DNA of 64,000 nt from Vaginisenegalia massiliensis (GCF_900604935.1 NZ_UWPC01000001.1:176946-240945), one strand, 5' to 3'; positions 21,066-30,243 are shown, numbered from the stretch's first letter. Notes: generated by a model not told the origin, from the sequence alone. Numbers and translations: made by a program.

Positions 21066-21107
21066 ACAAAATAAAATAGAACAACCAGCCTAATAAGCTA
21101 GTTGTTC
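21066..21107 (-). terminator. Terminator of rodZ-pgsA
   Basis: Minus strand GAACAACTAGC-TTATTAG-GCTGGTTGTTC (one G-U pair) followed by TATTTTATTTT, 9 bases past the pgsA stop. Confidence 0.88.
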
Positions 21108-21115
21108 CAATCGAT

Positions 21116-21700
21116 TTATTCAGCAAAGACAAAACGACCTTTGTAAAAATACTCTATACCTGAATAAACTGTAAAAAACAGACAAATATACAGCATAATA
21201 TCCGCCATCGGAATATTTAATTGGGCGAAACCTGCATCATTCAATAGATAGAAGATAATCGCAAACATTTGTGAAAATGTCTTAATTTTGCCTGGCCAAG
21301 CAGCGGCCATTACTTGTCCATCATGTTGAGCAAGTAGAACGCGTAACCCAGTGATCATTAATTCACGACTTAGAATAATAATAACCACCCAAGCGGGCAC
21401 CCAACCAAATTGAACCAAGATAACAAACGCCGCTAAAACTAATAATTTATCAGCCATCGGATCAAAAAACTTCCCAAAATTTGTCACTAGTTGATATTTT
21501 CGAGCCAAATAACCATCTAGAAAATCAGTTAGAGAAGCAACGGCAAAGATACAAGTTGCGACAAATTGATGAACCGGAATCGGTGTCCCAATTAAAGTTA
21601 AAACACCCCAATTTAAGGGTAAAATTAAGATCAAAACAAAAATCGGAATCAAGATAATTCTTAACAGGGTCAACTGATTTGCAATATTCATTTTAGTCAT
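21116..21700 (-). CDS. pgsA: CDP-diacylglycerol-glycerol-3-phosphate 3-phosphatidyltransferase
   Basis: Makes phosphatidylglycerol phosphate, the committed step to phosphatidylglycerol. 194 residues with several transmembrane helices and the CDP-alcohol phosphatidyltransferase signature (SLTDFLDGYLARKYQ...FGKFFDPMADK, aspartates intact). ATG preceded by AAAGGAGT. 12 bases after rodZ, so the two envelope genes form one unit as in Bacillus. Confidence 0.95.
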   Translation of the reverse strand: MTKMNIANQLTLLRIILIPIFVLILILPLNWGVLTLIGTPIPVHQFVATCIFAVASLTDFLDGYLARKYQLVTNFGKFFDPMADKLLVLAAFVILVQFGWVPAWVVIIILSRELMITGLRVLLAQHDGQVMAAAWPGKIKTFSQMFAIIFYLLNDAGFAQLNIPMADIMLYICLFFTVYSGIEYFYKGRFVFAE

Positions 21701-21712
21701 GTTCCGACTCCT

Positions 21713-22708
21713 TTAGTAAGAAGACGTAGCTTCTTGACTGACCGAGGATTGGTCCATAATAGCATTGGATTCTTGAATAGTGGTCGTTTCTGAAATAGGT
21801 GTTTCAGCTTGATTTTGTCCTGGTAAAACAAAACGAATCGAGTTTGGATAAACCGTATTTTCAAATTCTATTTTTGTTCCATTAACATATACTTCCACAC
21901 CTTGAGGATAACCAAATTGAATGAGAACGCTGTTCGCTTGTGGAGTAGCCGTATATTTTAGACTTTCTCCTTCTTTTAAGACTTGATCTTTTAGCATCAC
22001 GTCATTTTCAGAGTAACCTACCCAGTCTGTGCCTAATCCTTTTACTTCAAATTCATAACCATCAAAAGATGGATTTACTTGATAAATCGTTTCGCCACCT
22101 TCAACAGACACATTGGTTAATTTCTTAGAACCAACTTTAATATCATTTGGGCCTAAATCGGCCGTGGCATCAGATCCTTCAGCATCTTTAGCTTTATTCT
22201 TTGGTTTGCCGTCTGGCGTTAAAGTTGTAACCACAGTGCTATCGGTATTATTTACCGGTGTTGGATTTTCTTCAATAGTTCCAATCTTATTGATTGCAAG
22301 AATTAAGGCCAAAATAATCATGACAATAATAGCAATCAAACCAATTAAAGGTAGGTAAGCCATCAACATTTCAAGAGTCGATTGGTCATTACTACTATTG
22401 CGTCGTTGACTTAAACGACTCGGTAACTCATCGTCAGGAATATCAAGTTCTGCCTCTACATCTTGTTGGCTAACTAATAATTCTTCTTTGTATTCCTCTA
22501 ATAGTTCATCACCGTTCAGACCAACCATGTCGGCGTACTGTTTGACAAATGCACGGACATAAAATGTCCCTGGCATCTCATTATATTGCCCTTCTTCGAT
22601 TGCCATTAAGTATTTTTTTTGAATTTTTGTCATTTGTTGAAGAGTATTTAATGTGTAGCCTTTTTCAACCCGCGCATTGCGTAATTTTGTCCCTAACTCG
22701 CTTGTCAT
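21713..22708 (-). CDS. rodZ: Cell-shape/division protein RodZ
   Basis: Membrane-bound cytoskeletal adaptor. 331 residues: N-terminal Cro/CI-like helix-turn-helix (about 1-70, LGTKLRNARVEKGYTLNTLQQ), acidic linker, one transmembrane helix (about 120-142, LIGLIAIIVMIILALILAI), and an extracytoplasmic DUF4115 beta domain (about 200-300), then a Gln/Ser/Thr-rich tail. The ATG at 22708 (MTSELG) follows AAAGGATG. Corresponds to Bacillus ymfM, and the pgsA-cinA-recA neighbours agree. Confidence 0.92.
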   Translation of the reverse strand: MTSELGTKLRNARVEKGYTLNTLQQMTKIQKKYLMAIEEGQYNEMPGTFYVRAFVKQYADMVGLNGDELLEEYKEELLVSQQDVEAELDIPDDELPSRLSQRRNSSNDQSTLEMLMAYLPLIGLIAIIVMIILALILAINKIGTIEENPTPVNNTDSTVVTTLTPDGKPKNKAKDAEGSDATADLGPNDIKVGSKKLTNVSVEGGETIYQVNPSFDGYEFEVKGLGTDWVGYSENDVMLKDQVLKEGESLKYTATPQANSVLIQFGYPQGVEVYVNGTKIEFENTVYPNSIRFVLPGQNQAETPISETTTIQESNAIMDQSSVSQEATSSY

Positions 22709-22798
22709 TTTATGTTCATCCTTTACTCTATTATACACTGGCTAATTATAACATAAATTCTTTTGTTAGAACGGGGCAAAGTTATAAAAAAGAAAAAA

Positions 22799-24031
22799 TT
22801 ATGATTCAACAATTAAGCCAGCAAGCTGAAAACTTGCTAAAGTCGCTTGCCCATAGGTCCATACATCCTCGAATGCTAATTGGGACAAGTCTTCGTCATA
22901 ATCAAAGTAAGTAAAACTCCCACAATAACTTGATACGATATTTTCACAATATGTTGTTATCTGTTGTTGGTCCCAAATAAATTGAGCCCTTTTCGCTGCT
23001 TTTACTGCCTCGAACCGCTGAGAATTCATATCAAGAGACTGTTGCCAATTCATAATGACTCTTTGCCAAGCAGCCAAGCATTCGTCTGTTTTTTCGCTCG
23101 TAGATAGCAGAATAAGATCATGTTTACCTTCTAATAAATCCGCTTGATAGGTAAAATCTTCATGAATTAAGCCCGTTTTTAACCAAGTTTCATAATTTTG
23201 GCTCGTTTCACCTAGGAGCATTTCCCAGAATATATCTTGGATAAGTTGCCAATGCCACCTTTTTTCTTGCCATGACAGAGGTTGTTCAAAGCGCCATCCT
23301 AATAAAGCCATTGGCTTAACCAAAGGATGATTAACATGAAACATCCCCTCTTTGGCTAGTGGCGCCGATTTCACACATTTGCCATTTTGAAAAACACTTT
23401 GACGAGGAGCCAATGTAGCTAACTGCTGATAAAAAGCTTGATTAGAAAAATGACCGATTTTAACCAGAGCCATATTCATCAATTGATATTGACTATCGTA
23501 CGCATTCGTTAGCTGATCTACATTAATTGAATCTAATGAGTGTTGACTGCCGACAATATCACTACAGAAAACATGATCAGGATAAAGCTTAGCTAATAAA
23601 AGTAAACTAAGGTATTCATAGGGATTATCTTGATATAAGGCCAATTCTTGCTCAATGATTGAACGTTCTTTTATTACTTGATCAACGCTAAAGTTTACGC
23701 TCATTAAACGATTTAAAAGAGCTGCGGATGCTGTTAAAATGCGGTCTCCGCCAATTAAGGTGAAGATAGTTTGGTCTGCACTAGTACAGGCGTTTAGCTC
23801 GACTCCCATTTTGGCACAATCCCCTAATAAATCGTCTTTCTCCGAACTTTGCAAGATTAAATGTTCTAAAAAATGGGCGATTCCGGCTTGCTGACTATCT
23901 TTACTAGAACCCACATGATGATGGGCACCATAATTTACAATGACTTGAACGCAAGTATGGTGAGCCGATTCTCTTTCAATTAAACATAGAGTTAAGCCGT
24001 TATCTAATTGTTCAATAAGTGTCTTATCCAT
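22799..24031 (-). CDS. yfmH: M16 peptidase-like EF-P modification protein YfmH
   Basis: M16 (pitrilysin) family protein of 410 residues. It keeps the zinc motif HFLEH (H53, E56, H57) and a downstream acidic ligand within the SIIEQELALYQ segment, so it looks catalytically competent. In Bacillus the ymfF-ymfH-ymfI set is linked to 5-aminopentanol modification of elongation factor P; that role is known from the family, not shown here. Starts four bases after yfmF. The reductase gene ymfI that usually follows is missing between this gene and rodZ. Confidence 0.88.
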   Translation of the reverse strand: MDKTLIEQLDNGLTLCLIERESAHHTCVQVIVNYGAHHHVGSSKDSQQAGIAHFLEHLILQSSEKDDLLGDCAKMGVELNACTSADQTIFTLIGGDRILTASAALLNRLMSVNFSVDQVIKERSIIEQELALYQDNPYEYLSLLLLAKLYPDHVFCSDIVGSQHSLDSINVDQLTNAYDSQYQLMNMALVKIGHFSNQAFYQQLATLAPRQSVFQNGKCVKSAPLAKEGMFHVNHPLVKPMALLGWRFEQPLSWQEKRWHWQLIQDIFWEMLLGETSQNYETWLKTGLIHEDFTYQADLLEGKHDLILLSTSEKTDECLAAWQRVIMNWQQSLDMNSQRFEAVKAAKRAQFIWDQQQITTYCENIVSSYCGSFTYFDYDEDLSQLAFEDVWTYGQATLASFQLAGLIVES

Positions 24032-24034
24032 CGT

Positions 24035-25300
24035 CTAATCAGTTCCTCTATAGGTATATGTATGAATACAAGTTAATGAGGTTAAAATGTCCTCTACTTG
24101 TTTTAATTCAATCTTTGTTATGTCTTCGATTATTTGTTCCACGGTGTAGTCAGTGCCATAAGATAATTGTTGATAAAAAAGCGTATCTAATTGTTCTATA
24201 GGGTCATCCGCTTGAATCAAAAGAGCATTCATTAAAGCTAATTTTGCTGATTCAAATAAAGAAGATAACCGTTGATTATGCCCAAGTTGATTCAACAATT
24301 GAGCTATCTCACGTTGACACGTCTGTCTTTGTTTTTCCTGACACGCATAATGAATTAACCATAACTGACGCTGCATATCTTGTTGACTGTCAAGCTCATA
24401 GACCAAGCCTAGCTCTTCCCTTATTCGCTGAAATATTATAGAAGTAGGTAACTGAACCAAAATTTGATCGATTATTTGCCATACTAAATTTGCTTGCAAA
24501 CTTGTCCCCATTTGTCCAGTAAAAAAATGTATCTGTATGGTTTGCTCTTGGAAACCATTCTCACAAACTTGAGAAGCATAGATACGATTCGGCAATCCAA
24601 GCTGTCTTAAGTCCGGGATATCCTTGCATCTTGAATGAGTCGAAAATAAGTCTATAGCCCAAGCTGCTAGCTCGTTATATGTCTTAGGTCCTCGGTAATT
24701 GATGACTATTTTATTTTGCAACATTAAATCTTGATAAGCCTGATAAATTTTCTCCATCCCAATTTGATTCAAATATTTTGGATTTCCATAGGATCCATAG
24801 GCCTCTTGATTTTCCTGTTCATAAAAAGTCTGGAAGGCGCGGTAGAAGGCCCAGTCAATCGGATCATCTTGTAATTGTTCAAAATATAAGGCTAGCTGTT
24901 GGACTTCATAGGTTAAAAAATTTGCTTGAAAACCTGACACTGAAAAATCTTGCTGACTAAGTGTTTGGCCGATGAGTTGCAACCAAGAATCCTCGTCATC
25001 ATTAAGGGAGTCTTCTTTGTTTAGATGAACTAAGTTAGATTCAACAACCCAATCATGGAGATTGCCCCAACGTTGACATGTAATAGTCAAATTTGATCCG
25101 CCCTTCTGATAAAATGCGCGACGCAAGTTCCATCTTTCAGGATAGACTTGAGAAGATGATTCAATTAACCGAGCAAGAAATGTTCTCACTAAAGCTTGTT
25201 CAACTGAATAAGGCGCTAAAAAATGCAGTGAAATTTGACTTATCCTACTCTCAGGTTCAAACCTATGATTTAAACAAACATTTGGAAAAATTGTTGCCAT
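24035..25300 (-). CDS. yfmF: M16 peptidase-like EF-P modification protein YfmF
   Basis: 421-residue M16-family homologue without an HxxEH motif in its N-terminal half, hence the non-catalytic partner of YfmH. N-terminal MATIFPNVCLNHRF and the FYQKGG and YGNPKYL segments match the YfmF type. ATG with a weak AGAGGC site. It begins just downstream of the terminator of the nucleoside transporter operon, and its promoter is not evident, so some read-through is possible. Confidence 0.85.
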   Translation of the reverse strand: MATIFPNVCLNHRFEPESRISQISLHFLAPYSVEQALVRTFLARLIESSSQVYPERWNLRRAFYQKGGSNLTITCQRWGNLHDWVVESNLVHLNKEDSLNDDEDSWLQLIGQTLSQQDFSVSGFQANFLTYEVQQLALYFEQLQDDPIDWAFYRAFQTFYEQENQEAYGSYGNPKYLNQIGMEKIYQAYQDLMLQNKIVINYRGPKTYNELAAWAIDLFSTHSRCKDIPDLRQLGLPNRIYASQVCENGFQEQTIQIHFFTGQMGTSLQANLVWQIIDQILVQLPTSIIFQRIREELGLVYELDSQQDMQRQLWLIHYACQEKQRQTCQREIAQLLNQLGHNQRLSSLFESAKLALMNALLIQADDPIEQLDTLFYQQLSYGTDYTVEQIIEDITKIELKQVEDILTSLTCIHTYTYRGTD

Positions 25301-25315
25301 AACTGCCTCTTTCTA

Positions 25316-25348
25316 TAAAAAAGCTGGCTCCCCATTTGGAACCAGCCC
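25316..25348 (-). terminator. Terminator of bmpA-nupABC operon
   Basis: Minus strand GCTGGTTCC-AAATGG-GGAGCCAGC (one G-U) followed by TTTTTTAT, just past the nupC stop and before yfmF. Confidence 0.9.
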
Positions 25349-25356
25349 TTTTCTTA

Positions 25357-26310
25357 CTATTTTGTTTTAATATAAGTTGTTCCCACTGCTGCAGGTGCTT
25401 TTGAGCGACCAACAAAACCAATTAAGACAATTATGGTTATAATATAGGGCGCAATTTGCAAATAGACCGAAGGAATATTTTGTATGATTGGAATGGAAGT
25501 TCCCACGACAGCTAAAGATTGAGCAAAGCCGAAGAAAATAGCTGCTACCATAGCCCCTAGTGGATTCCATTTACCAAAAATCATGGCTGCCATAGCAATG
25601 AAGCCTTGTCCTGTTACAGTCGACACCGAGAAATTCAATACAATAGATTGGGCTAAAACGGCACCACCCAGTCCACCAAAAAAGCCAGACAAGAGGACAC
25701 CCGCATAGCGCATTTTGTATACATCGATACCTAACGTATCAGCTGCTTGAGGATGTTCACCTACTGCTCGCAAACGTAAGCCAAAGCGCGTCTTATAGAT
25801 AATAAACCAACAAACAAAGGCTAAGGCAATCCCCACATAAGCTGGTAAAGAAGTTGCTTTGAAAAAGATTGGTCCAAGAACAGGAATTTGCGCTAAAATA
25901 GGAAAATTAAATTTACCAAAAGCATGTTCAACCATATCTGTTTGCCCTTTTTGATCGAACATTACCCGTGTTAAAAAGACGGCTAATGATGGTGCAATTA
26001 AATTAAGCACCGTACCAGAAATAATATGGTCTGCTCGTAGGTGAACAGTTGCTAAAGCATGAATGAGAGAGAATACTAAGCCGCATAAACCAGCTAAGAG
26101 CATAGCAATCCAAGGGGTAAAGGCACCAAATTGATCACCTAAAGCTAGGTTTATAATAATTGATGAAAAGGCACCCATAACCATAATACCTTCCAAGCCC
26201 ACGTTAACAATACCACTACGTTCTGAGAATACTCCACCTAATGCTGTGTAAATAAGCGGTGCAGAATAGACTAATGAAGACGACACAATTAAAGCTAATA
26301 AATTGATCAT
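25357..26310 (-). CDS. nupC: Nucleoside ABC transporter permease (NupC/YufQ type)
   Basis: 317-residue BPD_transp_2 (LivH/RbsC-like) integral membrane protein with about eight to ten helices. Segments LGGVFSERSGIVNVGLEGIM and GFGLRLRAVGEHPQAADTLGI (the latter the ATPase coupling loop region) are typical of the second permease of BMP-family nucleoside importers. Its ATG overlaps the stop of the other permease (ATGA). Works with NupB, NupA and BmpA. Confidence 0.88.
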   Translation of the reverse strand: MINLLALIVSSSLVYSAPLIYTALGGVFSERSGIVNVGLEGIMVMGAFSSIIINLALGDQFGAFTPWIAMLLAGLCGLVFSLIHALATVHLRADHIISGTVLNLIAPSLAVFLTRVMFDQKGQTDMVEHAFGKFNFPILAQIPVLGPIFFKATSLPAYVGIALAFVCWFIIYKTRFGLRLRAVGEHPQAADTLGIDVYKMRYAGVLLSGFFGGLGGAVLAQSIVLNFSVSTVTGQGFIAMAAMIFGKWNPLGAMVAAIFFGFAQSLAVVGTSIPIIQNIPSVYLQIAPYIITIIVLIGFVGRSKAPAAVGTTYIKTK

Positions 26311-27398
26311 GCTTGCTCACCTCCTTGAACAACCGTATCCGTATTGGCTAAATTATTTTTTGGTCGATTTTTCTTATTTAAAAAATAAGTTATGACATAG
26401 CTTGATCCGACGAAGAAAATAATGGAGGCAATAACAATATTAACAATTTCAGCAGGAACCTTAGCCATCATTGGCATTAAGTTTCCTCCTGTTTTTAAGC
26501 CACCAAATAGAAAAGCTGCAAAAATAATACCAATTGGATTATTGGCACCTAATAAAGAGACAGCCATTCCATCAAAACCGATGGCTGGAGCTACCCCATT
26601 CATCAAGAAAATATTGCGAAACTCACCTAAACCATTCATCACGCCACCAAGACCGGCTAATGCGCCTGATAAGACCATGGCAAGAATAATATTCCGTTTG
26701 GCATTAATCCCCGCATAAAGCGCTGCATCTTTATTAAGACCTACAGCTTTTAATTCGAAACCTACCGTTGTCCGTTTCATCATAATATAAACTAAAACCG
26801 CCATTATCAGAGCTAAGAATAAACCACCGTGAGCGGTTGAGCCGTTGGTCATTTGACTTAACCACTCAACCCGCAAGTTAGCATTTTCGCCAATAACAGG
26901 ACTAGCATCCATGTGGTCCGTCATAACATTACGTACTAAATAGTCGGCAACGAAAATAGCCACATAGTTTAACATAATTGTGACAATGACTTCAGACGTT
27001 TCAAATTGAGCTTTTAAATATCCAGCGATAGCCGCCCATAAAGCGCCAGCTGTCATCCCACCAAGAATGGCAAGTGGTAGAACAATATATTTAGGTGCGT
27101 CTGGTAACAACAAACCAATCCAGACCGATACTAACCAACCCCATAAAGCTTGTCCAGCAAGACCAATATTAAAGAATCCAGCTGTATATGCTACGGCAAA
27201 ACCTAAACCAGTAAAGATTAAAGGAGTGGCTGCCCGGAGCGTTTGTCCGATTGAAAAAGGATTCCCTAAAGCTCCCGTATAGAGAGCTTTATATCCAGCA
27301 ATGGCATCATAATGAAAGACTTGCATGACAATGGCGCCAAATAGGATACCAATTAATACAGTTAATAGAGGAACCATGATTGACCAAAATTTCTTCAT
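26307..27398 (-). CDS. nupB: Nucleoside ABC transporter permease (NupB/YufP type)
   Basis: 363-residue first permease of the importer. Multiple transmembrane helices; NIGLAGQALWGW and TVGFELKAVGLNKDAALYAGI are characteristic of the YufP/NupB group. Starts at ATG behind GGAGGGGAAG, overlapping the ATPase stop codon by one base, so production of subunits is coupled. Substrate preference (nucleosides) is inferred from the BmpA partner and family knowledge. Confidence 0.88.
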   Translation of the reverse strand: MKKFWSIMVPLLTVLIGILFGAIVMQVFHYDAIAGYKALYTGALGNPFSIGQTLRAATPLIFTGLGFAVAYTAGFFNIGLAGQALWGWLVSVWIGLLLPDAPKYIVLPLAILGGMTAGALWAAIAGYLKAQFETSEVIVTIMLNYVAIFVADYLVRNVMTDHMDASPVIGENANLRVEWLSQMTNGSTAHGGLFLALIMAVLVYIMMKRTTVGFELKAVGLNKDAALYAGINAKRNIILAMVLSGALAGLGGVMNGLGEFRNIFLMNGVAPAIGFDGMAVSLLGANNPIGIIFAAFLFGGLKTGGNLMPMMAKVPAEIVNIVIASIIFFVGSSYVITYFLNKKNRPKNNLANTDTVVQGGEQA

Positions 27399-28954
27399 TA
27401 GGCTTCCCCTCCTTGCGTTCTTAATGCTAATACTTCTTGATAGCTTGTTCCCGCCATCATCAAACCAAGTTCTTGCTCATTGGTTTCTTTTGCATCAATA
27501 TCTGCCACAATTTTTCCATCATACATGACAATGATTCGGTCTGAGACATTCAAAATCTCATCCAATTCGAAACTCATTAATAAAACAGCTTTATTAGCAT
27601 CACGTTGTTCAATTAAGGCTTTATGAATAAACTCAATCGCCCCAACATCCAAACCACGTGTTGGATTTGCTGCAATTAAAACATTTGGCGCCAAATCCAA
27701 TTCACGCGCAATAATCGCTTTTTGTTGGTTACCACCAGATAAGGAACGAGCCGACGCTTTCTCCGAAGTGGTCCGAACATCAAATTTATCTATCAATTTC
27801 TTAGCATGTTCTTGGATAGCTTTGAAGTTTAAAAAACCATGTTTTGAATAAGGTTGACGATAATACTCTTGTAAGACAATATTATCTTCCAATTTCATAT
27901 CAAGAATAAGACCATGTTTGTGGCGATCTTCAGGAATCAAAGCGAAACCAGATTCAGTAATTTGTCGAGGAGTTAATCCCTTCATATCTTTTTGATTAAT
28001 AAAGACTTGCCCTTCATAAGGCAAAAGACCTGCAATCGCTAAAATAGTTTCAGATTGACCATTCCCATCAATGCCGGCAATTCCGACAACTTCGCCTTGA
28101 CGAACTTGGAAATTAAGGTGATCAACCAAAGTGATTCCCCGTTCATCGGTTACGGTTAAATCATTCACAGCTAGAGCGACTTCGGTTGGTTGAGCAAGTG
28201 CTTTCTCTGTTCTAAAAGAAACAGCTCGTCCAACCATCATATTAGCTAATTCGCGAGAGGATACTCCCTCAACCTCAACTGTGTCAATGGATTCACCTCG
28301 ACGAATGACCGTACAACGGTCAGCCACTTGTTTAATTTCATTCAATTTGTGCGTAATGATAATAATTGATTTACCCTCTTTGGCTAACGAACGTAGGGTC
28401 ACCATCAATTCTTCAATTTCCTGTGGTGTTAAAACAGCCGTTGGCTCATCGAAAATTAATACTTCCGCACCACGATACAAAGTTTTAAGGATTTCTACCC
28501 GTTGTTGCATACCGACTGAAATCGACTCGACTTTTGCATCAGGGTTGACCGATAAGCCATATTTCTTAGATAAGTCTAAAATAGCCTGACGAGCTTGATC
28601 ACGATCAATTGTCATTCCTTTTAGTGGTTCTGTCCCTAAAATAATATTTTCTACTACGGTAAAATCTTGAATCAACATAAAATGTTGGTGAACCATACCG
28701 ATGCCTAGTTGATCGGCTTTAGTTGGTGAGTCAATATGGACTTCCTGTCCATTCATAAAAATTTGACCAGAACTCGGTTCGAGAAGACCCGAAAGGATAT
28801 TCATTAGGGTCGATTTGCCTGCCCCATTTTCTCCTAATAATGCATGAATTTCACCCTTTTTTAGTTCAAGATTGATATTCTTATTAGCAAAAAATTGGCC
28901 GAATTGCTTAGAAATATTGCGCATTTCGATAACTGGGAATTCAGTGCTTGTCAT
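27398..28954 (-). CDS. nupA: Nucleoside ABC transporter ATPase (NupA/YufO type)
   Basis: 518-residue fusion of two ABC domains, as in ribose/simple-sugar and BMP nucleoside importers. Domain 1 has Walker A GENGAGKST and Walker B LIFDEPTAVL; domain 2 has the degenerate Walker A GIDGNGQSE, signature LSGGNQQK and AANPTRGLDVGA. ATG with GTGAGGGATCC upstream. Possible own promoter at 28974-29001, behind a hairpin that separates it from bmpA. Confidence 0.92.
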   Translation of the reverse strand: MTSTEFPVIEMRNISKQFGQFFANKNINLELKKGEIHALLGENGAGKSTLMNILSGLLEPSSGQIFMNGQEVHIDSPTKADQLGIGMVHQHFMLIQDFTVVENIILGTEPLKGMTIDRDQARQAILDLSKKYGLSVNPDAKVESISVGMQQRVEILKTLYRGAEVLIFDEPTAVLTPQEIEELMVTLRSLAKEGKSIIIITHKLNEIKQVADRCTVIRRGESIDTVEVEGVSSRELANMMVGRAVSFRTEKALAQPTEVALAVNDLTVTDERGITLVDHLNFQVRQGEVVGIAGIDGNGQSETILAIAGLLPYEGQVFINQKDMKGLTPRQITESGFALIPEDRHKHGLILDMKLEDNIVLQEYYRQPYSKHGFLNFKAIQEHAKKLIDKFDVRTTSEKASARSLSGGNQQKAIIARELDLAPNVLIAANPTRGLDVGAIEFIHKALIEQRDANKAVLLMSFELDEILNVSDRIIVMYDGKIVADIDAKETNEQELGLMMAGTSYQEVLALRTQGGEA

Positions 28955-28973
28955 TTGGATCCCTCACTTATAT

Positions 28974-29001
28974 AGATTATCACGATTAGACACTTGTCCA
29001 A
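28974..29001 (-). promoter_or_regulatory. Candidate internal promoter of nupA
   Basis: Minus strand TTGGAC, 16-base spacer, TAATCT, 20 bases before the nupA start. Confidence 0.4.
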
Positions 29002-29035
29002 TTGCATATAACATCATTATAGATAAAAAATCAGC

Positions 29036-29070
29036 AAAATAATAGAGCTGATCAAGAATATCAGCTCTAT
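29036..29070 (-). terminator. Intercistronic hairpin between bmpA and nupA
   Basis: Minus strand ATAGAGCTGAT-ATTCTTG-ATCAGCTCTAT (11 bp, perfect) followed by TATTTTG, 30 bases past the bmpA stop. It probably terminates part of the transcripts, giving more binding protein than transporter. Confidence 0.75.
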
Positions 29071-29099
29071 CTTGGATGAAATTTAGAATTATTTAAAAA

Positions 29100-30125
29100 T
29101 TATTTGGCTGGTTTTTCTGGCACTTCGATTTCGCCATTGATAATTTTTTCTTTAAATTCGTTAACTGCTTTTTTAGCATCTTCAGACAATTGACCGTCAG
29201 TTAAGCCAACGCCGCCATCTTTAAGACCGTAAACTTTGTTACCAGCTTTAAATTCGCCATCTTTAGTTTCTTGTGAGAATTGTTTAACGGCTTCACCAAC
29301 ACCTTTAGTTGTTGAGCAAAGAGTTAAGTGACGTTCTTTACCGTCAACTTTAACGATACCTTCTTTATCTTGGTCCATATCAACACCGATTACCCAGATG
29401 TTTTTGCTAGGATCATTTGAAACGATGTCTTTAGCTTCTGAGAATACACCATTACCAGTTGCACCTGATGCATGGAAGATTACATCGATATCTTTAGAAT
29501 ACATAGCAGCTGCTAATTGTTTACCTTTAGCAGCATCAGCAAAGCTACCAGCATATTCAACTGTTACTTCGATTTCAGGGTCAACAGCTTTTACGCCTTC
29601 AATAAATCCAGCTTCAAAGCGGTCAATTACAAAACCTTCAACCCCACCAACAAAACCAACTTTTTTAGTTTGAGTGGTTTTAGCCGCTGCAACACCTGCT
29701 AAGAAAGCTGCTTCGTTATCTTTGAAGGTTAATGAAGCAACGTTTGGTTTGTCAACAACAGAGTCAACAATCGCAAAATGTTTATCTGGATATTGAGTTG
29801 CTACGTCACCGATAGCTTGTTCAAGCTTGAAACCAATACCGATGATTAAGCTGAAGTTTGATTGTACAGCTGTATTTAAGTTTGTAACATAGTCAGAGTC
29901 TGAATTGGATTGGATGTAATCAAAACCACCCACACCTTTTTCAAGTTTATTGGCTTTACCAAATTCTTGTAATCCTTCCCAAGCACTTTGGTTGAAAGAT
30001 TTATCATCTACCCCACCGACATCAGTGATAATAACTGAAGAGAAATCTTCTGCTGCTTGTACTGCAGGAGCTGCAAAGCTAGCTAATAATAAAGCTGTTG
30101 AAGCTAAACCAATAAATTTTTTCAT
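29100..30125 (-). CDS. bmpA: BMP-family nucleoside-binding protein BmpA (no lipobox)
   Basis: 341-residue periplasmic-binding-like protein of the BMP/PnrA family, the nucleoside receptor of the adjacent ABC importer. Conserved pieces: VIITDVGGVDDKSFNQSAWEG, DSDYVTNLN, VGFVGGVEG and VIGVDMDQD. The N-terminus (MKKFIGLASTALLLASFAAP AVQA) is a signal peptide with an AxA cleavage site after about residue 24, and unlike most Gram-positive family members contains no lipobox cysteine. The ATG at 30125 is chosen because GGAGG is 10 bases upstream; the earlier in-frame ATG is only one base from it. Strong promoter upstream. Confidence 0.9.
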   Translation of the reverse strand: MKKFIGLASTALLLASFAAPAVQAAEDFSSVIITDVGGVDDKSFNQSAWEGLQEFGKANKLEKGVGGFDYIQSNSDSDYVTNLNTAVQSNFSLIIGIGFKLEQAIGDVATQYPDKHFAIVDSVVDKPNVASLTFKDNEAAFLAGVAAAKTTQTKKVGFVGGVEGFVIDRFEAGFIEGVKAVDPEIEVTVEYAGSFADAAKGKQLAAAMYSKDIDVIFHASGATGNGVFSEAKDIVSNDPSKNIWVIGVDMDQDKEGIVKVDGKERHLTLCSTTKGVGEAVKQFSQETKDGEFKAGNKVYGLKDGGVGLTDGQLSEDAKKAVNEFKEKIINGEIEVPEKPAK

Positions 30126-30172
30126 TTTTTCCATACCTCCAAGGTAATTATTGAATCAAATAATTCCTTCAT

Positions 30173-30201
30173 ATTATAGCGATAATTAGAACAAGATACA
30201 A
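30173..30201 (-). promoter_or_regulatory. Promoter of bmpA
   Basis: Minus strand TTGTAT (30201-30196), 17-base spacer, TATAAT (30178-30173). Confidence 0.8.
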
Positions 30202-30202
30202 G

Positions 30203-30218
30203 ATGAAAACGGTTAAAT
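30203..30218. promoter_or_regulatory. Candidate cre site upstream of bmpA
   Basis: ATGAAAACGGTTAAAT matches the CcpA consensus WTGNNARCGNWWWCAW except for the C at position 14. It sits one base upstream of the bmpA -35. Weak evidence without a ccpA context. Confidence 0.3.
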
Positions 30219-30243
30219 TTTATCTTTAAAGACCAAATTTGAC

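Noticed and set aside
22549..22914. 121-codon open frame opposite rodZ/yfmH
   Set aside because: Antisense to two well-supported genes, no family resemblance and no RBS.
30126..30243. Purine riboswitch before the nucleoside importer
   Set aside because: The bmpA leader is short and lacks the paired stems and conserved loops of purine riboswitches.
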